Below, piece by piece: positions 55,202-62,517 of a DNA stretch of 64,000 nt. This DNA comes from Marinihelvus fidelis (GTDB lineage: Bacteria > Pseudomonadota > Gammaproteobacteria > Xanthomonadales > SZUA-36): assembly GCF_008725655.1 (NCBI RefSeq), contig NZ_VYXP01000006.1:62001-126000 (forward strand). The letters are read 5' to 3'. The notes below the pieces were generated by a model that was not told the DNA's origin, searched no databases, and saw only the letters and a list, made by a program, of their open reading frames with translations. The translations under genes and the position numbers were made by a program. Numbering within the stretch: position 1 is the first letter of the stretch; the number at the start of each line of letters is the position of its first letter.

Positions 55202-56859
55202 TCAACGCCACACGCCAGTTCCTGAGCCTGCTTCGCATCAGCACCATCCTCGCCCGTTACGGCCTGGACGACCTGCTGCATGCCACGCACCTGTACCGGC
55301 CGATGCGCTGGGTACTGGCACTGGTGCCGGGCGCACGCTCGAATGCCTCGAAACCGCGCGGTGAGCGCCTGCGACTGGCGCTGCAGGAACTGGGCCCCGT
55401 GTACGTCAAGTTCGGGCAGATCCTGTCCACCCGCCGCGACCTGCTGCCACGCGACGTGGCCGATGAACTGTCGCTACTGCAGGACCGGGTGACGCCTTTC
55501 CCGGGCGAACAGGCCCGCGACATCATCGAGAAAGCGCTGGGCCGGCCGGTGGACGAGGTCTTCAGCCATTTCGATATCGAACCCCTGGCCTCGGCGTCCA
55601 TCGCCCAGGTTCATCCCGCGACCCTGCATGACGGCCGCGAAGTCGTCGTCAAGGTGGTGCGCCCCGATATCGAGCACGACCTGCGCCGCGATATCGACCT
55701 GCTGAAGTACATCGCCGGCCTGGCCGACCGTTACTGGGACGGCGCCAAGCGCGTTCACCCCAGGGAGATCGTCGCCGAGTTTGAGGCCTTTATCTTCGAT
55801 GAGCTCGACATGCAGCGCGAAGCCGCCAACGCCTCCAACCTGCGGCGGAATTTCGCCGGCTCGGACGACCTGTATGTCCCCGAGGTCCACTGGCCATACA
55901 CCAAGCGCCGCATCATGGTCATGGAACGGGTTGAGGGCGTTCCGGTGGGCGACACCGAACGCCTGCGTGACCTGGGTGTCGACCTGAAACAGCTCGCGCA
56001 CCGCGGCATCCGCGTGTTCTACCAGCAGGTGTTCCGCGACAACCTGTTCCACGCCGACATGCACCCCGGCAACATCATGGTGGACGCCAGCGACCCGCAA
56101 AACGCGTCTTACATCGCGCTGGATTTCGGCATCGTCGCCAGCCTCTCGCCGGACGACCTCTATTACATTTCGGAAAACTTCATCGCGCTGTTCAACCAGG
56201 ACTACCGTCGCGTGGCGCAGCTGCACATCGACGCCGGCTGGGTGCCGGCCGATACCCGCATCGACGCACTCGAGTCGGCGGTGCGGACCGTGGGCGAGCC
56301 CAACTTCACCCGGCCGCTGAACGAGGTCTCGTTCGGCGAACTGATGATGAAGCTGTTCCAGGTCGCGCGTCGCTTCGACCTGGATATCCAGCCACAGCTG
56401 ATCATGCTGCAGAAAACCCTGCTGAACATCGAGGGCATCGGCCGTGAGCTGTACCCGGAGCTGGACATCTGGGGCGTGGCCAAACCCGAACTCGAGCGGA
56501 TCATGCTGGAGAAAAACAACCCGCTGACCGCCATCCGGGACATTGGCGACAAGATTCCCAAGTGGCTGACGCAGTTCCCGGAAATGCCGGGCATGGTGCA
56601 TGACTACCTGAAGGCCGCCAACCACGGCAAGTTCACCACCCGCATCACCTCCGACGACCTGGCCTCTCTGCGCGCCGAACACGAGATCTCGCACCGGCGC
56701 ACGCTGTCGGTCCTGAGCGCCGGCGCGATTGGTATCGCCGGCGCACTACTCACCGGGCTGGAAACCGGGCCCTGGTTCATCAACGGCCTGTCGGTGCTCG
56801 GCCTGGGGCTGATGGGGCTGGCCGGGTTGATGTTTCTGCGCGCGGCGCGGCGCGGGTAG
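55198..56859 (+). CDS. ubiB: UbiB, atypical kinase-like ubiquinone biosynthesis protein
   Basis: The product is 553 residues from a GTG, overlapping ubiJ by 4 bp. UbiB signatures are KFGQILSTRRDLLP (KxGQ motif), ASIAQVHPA, HADMHPGNI and LDFGIV, with two C-terminal membrane segments (about 502-548). It is an ATPase needed for coenzyme Q synthesis. Its stop TAG is part of the first unit of heptad array I. Confidence 0.97.
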   Translation: MINATRQFLSLLRISTILARYGLDDLLHATHLYRPMRWVLALVPGARSNASKPRGERLRLALQELGPVYVKFGQILSTRRDLLPRDVADELSLLQDRVTPFPGEQARDIIEKALGRPVDEVFSHFDIEPLASASIAQVHPATLHDGREVVVKVVRPDIEHDLRRDIDLLKYIAGLADRYWDGAKRVHPREIVAEFEAFIFDELDMQREAANASNLRRNFAGSDDLYVPEVHWPYTKRRIMVMERVEGVPVGDTERLRDLGVDLKQLAHRGIRVFYQQVFRDNLFHADMHPGNIMVDASDPQNASYIALDFGIVASLSPDDLYYISENFIALFNQDYRRVAQLHIDAGWVPADTRIDALESAVRTVGEPNFTRPLNEVSFGELMMKLFQVARRFDLDIQPQLIMLQKTLLNIEGIGRELYPELDIWGVAKPELERIMLEKNNPLTAIRDIGDKIPKWLTQFPEMPGMVHDYLKAANHGKFTTRITSDDLASLRAEHEISHRRTLSVLSAGAIGIAGALLTGLETGPWFINGLSVLGLGLMGLAGLMFLRAARRG

Positions 56860-56944
56860 GTGGGAGAAGTGAAGAGGGAGGAGTAAGGCGTCAGGGCTCC
56901 TTCGAAGAGAGGTTTTCTGCTACCTCCTTACTCCTCCCGCCTAC
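56856..56944. repeat. Heptad arrays I, convergent pair, degenerate GGAGGAG-type units around a terminator hairpin
   Basis: Plus-strand units from 56856: GTAGGTG (with the ubiB stop), GGAGAAG, TGAAGAG, GGAGGAG, TAAGGCG, TCAGGGC. Minus-strand units from 56944 to 56917: GTAGGCG, GGAGGAG, TAAGGAG (with the transferase stop), GTAGCAG. The centre (56894-56916) reads GGGCTCCTTCGAAG then GAGAGG and four T; it closely matches the minus-strand centre of arrays D and can act as a terminator for ubiB. Confidence 0.8.
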
Positions 56945-57677
56945 CCAGCCGAAACCCCTCCAGCCGGAGGGTCTCCTGGCGCACCGCGATCGCGCCCAGG
57001 TGCCGCTCGCCGGGGCGGAACACGGCCATTTGCCATTGCGCGGGGTCATCGTCATCCATGGCGGTGATCGCCGGCGGCAGTGCCGGGCTGACATTCACGG
57101 TAAAGCGGCACAGCCGGTTGGCGATACCATGGCCCGCGGCCTTCACCACCGCTTCCTTGCAGGCCCAGGCATGCAGGAAGGCCTCGTCCTGGTGGGCCGT
57201 GTCGATGGCGCCCAGTTCCGCCTGCTCTGCCGCGCTGAAATACCGCCGCGCCAGGGACATCGGCTTGCCTGCCTTGCGCCCCACCAGTTCGAGGTCAACA
57301 CCAATCAGCCCGCCACGCGTGACGCCGACCAGGCAGCAGCCGTCGCTGGCGGCCAGTGAGAAATCGAGTACGGGCTCGTGCACCCCGGCGTCGAGCACTG
57401 GTTTGCCACGCACGGCGCGGGAGATGGATACGTCCTTGCCGGGCAGGCCCATGTAGGCGCCCAGTAACAGGCGCAGGTAGAACCGCCTGAGCGTGCGTTG
57501 CTGGGGTGGGGTAAACCGCGCGCGGTCGATGCCGGTGGCCGGGTCCATCGGGTTGCCCAGTTCGACCAGGTCCATGAACCACAGGTGGGCGACACCGGCG
57601 TCCGGCAGTTCAAGGTCGCGCAACGGCAGGCTGCGGGCCTGGAATTCCGGGTAATCTGGCGTCAATTCTTCGCTCAT
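56928..57677 (-). CDS. 4'-phosphopantetheinyl transferase (Sfp type)
   Basis: The product is 249 residues. The Mg-binding GVDLELV and the WACKEAVVKAAGHG motif mark the Sfp/Gsp family. It loads phosphopantetheine onto carrier proteins. It is divergent from oleA, which hints at a carrier-protein-linked use beside the olefin genes, but no carrier protein gene is in the window. The last residues RREE and the TAA stop are encoded by heptad units. Confidence 0.9.
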   Translation of the reverse strand: MSEELTPDYPEFQARSLPLRDLELPDAGVAHLWFMDLVELGNPMDPATGIDRARFTPPQQRTLRRFYLRLLLGAYMGLPGKDVSISRAVRGKPVLDAGVHEPVLDFSLAASDGCCLVGVTRGGLIGVDLELVGRKAGKPMSLARRYFSAAEQAELGAIDTAHQDEAFLHAWACKEAVVKAAGHGIANRLCRFTVNVSPALPPAITAMDDDDPAQWQMAVFRPGERHLGAIAVRQETLRLEGFRLGRREE

Positions 57678-57868
57678 TGGGTACTGGCGCCGGTGGCGTT
57701 AGCGGGGATTTCGCGCCCTGTCGTCGTCCGCAGTCTAACCAATCCGACCGCGTGTACCTAGTAGAATGGCGTCACAGAAGGCTTGAAGCGAAACAGGCCG
57801 CCCCCATTTATGCTTGATTCGACCCGAAATGGGCAGTAGTGTTACCCACCCCTTGCGAGACCCCAGAC

Positions 57869-58885
57869 ATGCTCTTCGAAAACGTTGCCGTTCACTCACT
57901 TGCCGCCGTTGAGGCCCCTAACTGCCTGACTTCGGACGAAATTTCCGATCGCCTGGCGCCCACAATGGATCGCCTTGGCATCCGCAAGAACCTGCTCGAA
58001 GAGCTGTCCGGTATTGGTGAACGCCGCGTCTGGGACGAAGGCACGCAGCCCTCTGACGCCGCCACCCTGGCCGCCGAAAAGGTGCTGGACGAGTCCGGCG
58101 TCGACCGCAAGGACATCGGCATCATCATCAATACCTCGGTCAGCCGCGATTTCCTCGAGCCGTCCACGGCCTGCATCGTGCACGGCAACCTGGGCCTGGC
58201 CGCGGAATGCGTGAACTTCGATGTCGGCAACGCCTGCCTGGCGTTCCTGAACGGCATGGACATCGCCGCACGCATGATCGAACGCGGTGAGATCGGCTAC
58301 GCGCTGATCGTCAATGGCGAGACCAGCGGCCCGATCACCGAGTCGACCATTTCCCGCCTGCTGCAGCCGGAAATCACCGAGATGGAATTTCGCTCCGAGT
58401 TCGCGTCGCTGACGCTGGGATCCGGCGCCGCCGCCATGGTCATGTCGCGCGCCGACCTGGCCCCGGAAGGTCACACCTACCGCGGCAGCATCACCCGCGC
58501 GGCCACCGAGTTCAGCCACCTGTGCCGTGGCAACATGGACAAGATGGTCACCGACACCAAGACCCTGCTCACCGAGGGCCTGAAGTTGGCCACCGGGACC
58601 TTCGGCGTGGCCCGCAAGGCCATGGGCTGGGTGGCGGAAGAGCTGGACCAGTTCATCATTCACCAGATCAGCAAGGTGCACACCGAGGCCATCGTGCAAC
58701 TGCTGGGCCTGGACCCGACGCGGGTACAGCGCATCTACCCGAATTTCGGCAACATCGGCCCCGCCTCGGTGCCCATCGCGCTGGCCAAGGCCGTCGAGCT
58801 GGGCCGCGTCAAGCGTGGCGACCGGATCGCCCTGTTGGGCATCGGCTCCGGCCTGAACTGCTCGATGGCAGAAGTGGTCTGGTAA
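57869..58885 (+). CDS. oleA: OleA, acyl-CoA head-to-head condensing thiolase
   Basis: The product is 338 residues from the ATG at 57869. Thiolase-fold active-site residues are Cys123 (GNACLAF), His265 (IHQIS) and Asn295 (NFGNIG), plus Glu97 (FLEPST). These sit 20 positions lower than Cys143, His285, Asn315 and Glu117 of Xanthomonas OleA, an exact offset that supports OleA over FabH. It joins two fatty acyl-CoAs to a 2-alkyl-3-ketoacid. A TAGAAT -10 candidate is at 57762-57767. Confidence 0.92.
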   Translation: MLFENVAVHSLAAVEAPNCLTSDEISDRLAPTMDRLGIRKNLLEELSGIGERRVWDEGTQPSDAATLAAEKVLDESGVDRKDIGIIINTSVSRDFLEPSTACIVHGNLGLAAECVNFDVGNACLAFLNGMDIAARMIERGEIGYALIVNGETSGPITESTISRLLQPEITEMEFRSEFASLTLGSGAAAMVMSRADLAPEGHTYRGSITRAATEFSHLCRGNMDKMVTDTKTLLTEGLKLATGTFGVARKAMGWVAEELDQFIIHQISKVHTEAIVQLLGLDPTRVQRIYPNFGNIGPASVPIALAKAVELGRVKRGDRIALLGIGSGLNCSMAEVVW

Positions 58886-58893
58886 GCGGGCCC

Positions 58894-59853
58894 ATGCCCG
58901 TCGACCACCGCGCCGAAAGCGCCAACGCGTACCGGCCACCCGAAAACCTCTACCCGTTCGAGTCCCACTGGCTGGACCTGGACGGCGGTCGCCTGCATTA
59001 CCTGGACGAGGGCCCGCGCGACGCCCCCGTCGTGCTGATGGTTCACGGCAACCCGACCTGGTCGTTCTACTACCGCAACCTGGTGAAGGCGCTGCGCGGG
59101 CGCTACCGCTGCATCGTGCCCGATCACATGGGTTGCGGCCTGTCGGACAAGCCCGACGACGAGCACTACCCGTACCAGCTGGAACGGCGCATCGACGACA
59201 TCGACGCGCTGATGAAGCACCTGGGGCTGGCCGGCCAGCCGCTGACCCTGGTGGTCCATGACTGGGGCGGCATGATCGGTTTTGGCTGGGCTACCCGCGC
59301 CGGCGCCGAACTGCGCCAGTGCGTGGTGCTGAACACGGCCGCGTTCCCGATGCCGGAAAGCAAGCGCTTTCCGCTGGCGCTGTGGTTCGCCGGGCGCACG
59401 TCGCTGGGCGCCTTCGCGGTGCGCGCCTTCAACGCGTTTTCCGGCGGCGCGGCGCGTATCGGCTTCAAGCAGCCCGTCAGCAAAGAAGTCCGCGCCGGCT
59501 ATGTCGGCCCCTACGATTCATGGGACAACCGCATCGCCACGGTGCGATTCGTCCAGGACATCCCGCTCAAGCCCGGTGACCGCGGCTACGACATTGTCGA
59601 GCGCACCGAGCAGGACCTGTCGCGCTACCGCCAGACCCCGGCGATGATTGCCTGGGGCCTGCGAGATTTCGTATTCGACCACCATTTCCTCGCCCGCTGG
59701 GAGCAGATCCTGCCGCAGGCCGAGGTCGAGCGCCACGAGGACTACGGGCACTACGTGCTCGAGGACGGCGGCGAAGCGCTGGTGGAGCGCATCACCCAAT
59801 TCATCGAACGTCATGAGCCAGGCGCCGACGCCGCCACCGTGGCCGGCACCTGA
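58894..59853 (+). CDS. oleB: OleB, beta-lactone decarboxylase
   Basis: The product is 319 residues. It has the haloalkane-dehalogenase-like alpha/beta-hydrolase fold with HGNPTWSFYYRN and the nucleophile Asp123 in VVHDWGG, and a late His in DYGHYVLED. OleB turns the beta-lactone into a cis-olefin and CO2. It lies 8 bp after oleA and overlaps oleC by 41 bp. It is separate from oleC rather than fused. Confidence 0.92.
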   Translation: MPVDHRAESANAYRPPENLYPFESHWLDLDGGRLHYLDEGPRDAPVVLMVHGNPTWSFYYRNLVKALRGRYRCIVPDHMGCGLSDKPDDEHYPYQLERRIDDIDALMKHLGLAGQPLTLVVHDWGGMIGFGWATRAGAELRQCVVLNTAAFPMPESKRFPLALWFAGRTSLGAFAVRAFNAFSGGAARIGFKQPVSKEVRAGYVGPYDSWDNRIATVRFVQDIPLKPGDRGYDIVERTEQDLSRYRQTPAMIAWGLRDFVFDHHFLARWEQILPQAEVERHEDYGHYVLEDGGEALVERITQFIERHEPGADAATVAGT

Positions 59854-61528
59854 GCCCTGCAACGTCGCGGCGGCGCTGACCCGGCAGGCCCGGGAGCGCC
59901 CCGATGCGGCGGCCATCCACTTCCCGGTGGGTCGCCGCGGCAACGACGTCCGCTACCAGTCCTTCAGCTACGCGGAACTCGATCGGGAGAGTGACGCCGT
60001 CGCCCGCGGCCTGTTGGCCATGGGTATCCGGCCCGGCGAGCGCGCCGCGCTGATGGTGCCGCCGGGGCGCGAGTTCTTCGTACTGTTTTTCGCCCTGTTC
60101 AAGGCCGGCATCGTGCCGGTGCTCATCGACCCGGGCATCGGTCCGAAACACCTGAAGCAATGCCTGGGCGAGGCCGCACCGGACGCCTTTATCGGCATCA
60201 CCCGCGCGCAACTGGCCAGCGTACTGCTGCGCTGGTCGCCGGCCACCATCCGCCACCGCGTGACCGTGGGCCCGCGGCTGGGATGGGGCGGCCAGTCACT
60301 GGCGCGCGTGGCCGCCATGGGGCGTGACGCCGGCGACACGCCCGCCCTTTGCACCACCGGCCCGGATGACCTGGCCGCGATCCTGTTTACCTCCGGCAGC
60401 ACCGGCCCGCCCAAGGGCGTGATTTACCGGCACCGCCAGTTCCACTACCAGGTGGAGATGCTGCGTGACCGCTTCGATATCCAGCCCGGTGAAGTGGACC
60501 TGGCCACGTTTCCGCCCTTCGCGCTGTTCGACCCCGCGCTGGGCATGACAACCGTGGTGCCGTACATGGACCCGACCCGGCCGGCCAGGGCCGACCCGGC
60601 GCTGTTGCTGGATGCCATCCGCCGCTTTGGCGTGACCAACGTGTTCGGTTCACCGGCGCTGCTGCGCAACCTGGGCCTGCACCTGGAGCAGAACGACGAG
60701 ACACTCGATGGCGTCCGCCGCGTGCTGTCCGCTGGCGCCGCGGTGCCCACTGAAACCGTGCGACGCGTCGCCGCCCGCCTGCCGGACGGCGCCCGCGTGC
60801 ACACGCCCTACGGCGCCACCGAGTGCCTGCCCGTGGCCAGCATCGACAGCGCCGGCCTGGATGACGATGTCATCGCCGCCGCCGCGAATGGCGAAGGCAT
60901 TTGCGTCGGCACGCCCGTTGCGCCCAACCTTGTCTTCGTCATGGCCGTCACTGACGAGGCCGTACCACGGCTGGAGCCGGAGCACCTGCTGGAGACCGAC
61001 CAGGTGGGTGAGATCATTGTTCACGGCCCCACCGCCACGCCGGGTTACTGGCACCGCGACAGCGCCACCGAGCGCGCCGTCACGGTGGATGGCAAGGGCC
61101 GGGCCTGGCATCGCATGGGCGACATCGGCCGTATCGACGAACAGGGGCGGATCTGGTTCATGGGGCGCAAGTCACAGCGTGTGCGCGCGGCCGGTGGCGA
61201 CCTCTACACCGACCAGCTCGAGGCGATCTTCAACACTCACCCGGAAGTGGCCCGCACCGCCCTGGTTGGCGTCGGCGCGAGCGGTGAACAACGCCCGGTG
61301 CTGTGCGTGGAACCCCGGCAGCCGGGCCGCGTGAAGGACGAAGCGTTCGCTGGTGAACTGCGCCAGGCCCTGCTGGACATCGCGTCTGAACGCGACTCGA
61401 CCCGCGCCATCGCCACGGTGCTGTTCCACCCCGGCTTTCCCGTGGATATCCGTCACAACTCGAAGATTGGCCGCGAGACGCTGGCCACCTGGGCCGCCGG
61501 CCAGCTTGGTGGCGGGAGCGGGTCATGA
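59813..61528 (+). CDS. oleC: OleC, AMP-dependent beta-lactone synthetase
   Basis: The product is 571 residues from the ATG at 59813. ANL-family motifs are LFTSGSTGPPKG, YGATECLPV and WHRMGDIGRIDEQGRIWFMGRKSQRV in pieces. OleC uses ATP to form a beta-lactone from a beta-hydroxy acid. It overlaps oleB upstream by 41 bp and oleD downstream by 4 bp, so the cluster is tightly coupled. Confidence 0.93.
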   Translation: MSQAPTPPPWPAPEPCNVAAALTRQARERPDAAAIHFPVGRRGNDVRYQSFSYAELDRESDAVARGLLAMGIRPGERAALMVPPGREFFVLFFALFKAGIVPVLIDPGIGPKHLKQCLGEAAPDAFIGITRAQLASVLLRWSPATIRHRVTVGPRLGWGGQSLARVAAMGRDAGDTPALCTTGPDDLAAILFTSGSTGPPKGVIYRHRQFHYQVEMLRDRFDIQPGEVDLATFPPFALFDPALGMTTVVPYMDPTRPARADPALLLDAIRRFGVTNVFGSPALLRNLGLHLEQNDETLDGVRRVLSAGAAVPTETVRRVAARLPDGARVHTPYGATECLPVASIDSAGLDDDVIAAAANGEGICVGTPVAPNLVFVMAVTDEAVPRLEPEHLLETDQVGEIIVHGPTATPGYWHRDSATERAVTVDGKGRAWHRMGDIGRIDEQGRIWFMGRKSQRVRAAGGDLYTDQLEAIFNTHPEVARTALVGVGASGEQRPVLCVEPRQPGRVKDEAFAGELRQALLDIASERDSTRAIATVLFHPGFPVDIRHNSKIGRETLATWAAGQLGGGSGS

Positions 61529-62517
61529 AGGTCCTGGTCACCGGTGGCGGCGGTTTCGTCGGCGGCGCGGTCTGCCGCATGCTTCTGGCGCGTGGTGACC
61601 AGGTCGTCGCGTTCCAGCGCGGCGAACCCACGGCACTGATGGCGCTGGGCGCCACGGCATACCGCGGTGATATCGCCGACACGGACGCCGTGCGCCAGGC
61701 CGCACGTGGCTGCGATGCCGTGGTCCACACCGCCGCCCGCGCCGGTGCCTGGGGGCCGCGCGCGGACTACGTGGCGGCCAACATCACCGGTACCGACAAT
61801 GTCATCGCCGCCTGCCGTGAACATGGGATCGGCCGGCTGGTATTTACGTCCTCGCCGAGTGTCGTCCACGAAGGCGGCGATATCGAAAACGGCGACGAGT
61901 CGCTGCCCTACCCCGCGCGCTTCCATGCCGCCTACCCGGAAACCAAGGCCGCATCGGAGCAGGCCGTGCTGGCCGCCAATGACGATGCGCTCTGGACCGC
62001 CGCACTGCGGCCGCACCTGGTCTGGGGGCCGGGTGACAATCACCTGCTGCCGCGACTGGTCGAGCGCGCGCAACAGGGCCCGCTCCGGCTGCCGGCGCCG
62101 CAGAAGCTGATCGACACGGTGTACATCGACAACGCCGCCATGGCGCACCTGCAAGCGCTGGACGCGCTGGAGTCGAACCCGCGCTGCCGCGGGCGGGCCT
62201 ATTTCGTTACCAACGCGGAACCGCTGCCGACCGGCGAGATCATCACCCGCCTGCTCGCCGCCGTCGGCCAGTCCGTCGACATCCGGCCGATCTCGCCGAA
62301 GGTGGCCTACGCGGCCGGCCTGGCCTGTGAGGTCGCCTGGACACTGACCGGCCGCGACAGCGAGCCGCCCGTGACCCGCTGGGCCGCGGAGCAGTTGTCC
62401 ACGGCGCACTGGTTCGACCCCGCCGGCGCCGAGCGCGACCTGGGGTACCGCCCGGCCATCAGCATTGCCGAGGGCCTGGAACGGCTGGCGGCATCGGCCG
62501 CCGTAAGCAATCCCTAG
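61525..62517 (+). CDS. oleD: OleD, NADPH-dependent 2-alkyl-3-ketoacid reductase
   Basis: The product is 330 residues. It is an extended short-chain dehydrogenase with the nucleotide-binding GGGGFVGG (7-14) and the catalytic Ser110, Tyr137 and Lys141 (YPETK). It reduces the OleA product to a 2-alkyl-3-hydroxy acid. It completes oleABCD. Its 3' end overlaps the convergent peptidase gene by 4 bp. Confidence 0.93.
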   Translation: MKVLVTGGGGFVGGAVCRMLLARGDQVVAFQRGEPTALMALGATAYRGDIADTDAVRQAARGCDAVVHTAARAGAWGPRADYVAANITGTDNVIAACREHGIGRLVFTSSPSVVHEGGDIENGDESLPYPARFHAAYPETKAASEQAVLAANDDALWTAALRPHLVWGPGDNHLLPRLVERAQQGPLRLPAPQKLIDTVYIDNAAMAHLQALDALESNPRCRGRAYFVTNAEPLPTGEIITRLLAAVGQSVDIRPISPKVAYAAGLACEVAWTLTGRDSEPPVTRWAAEQLSTAHWFDPAGAERDLGYRPAISIAEGLERLAASAAVSNP

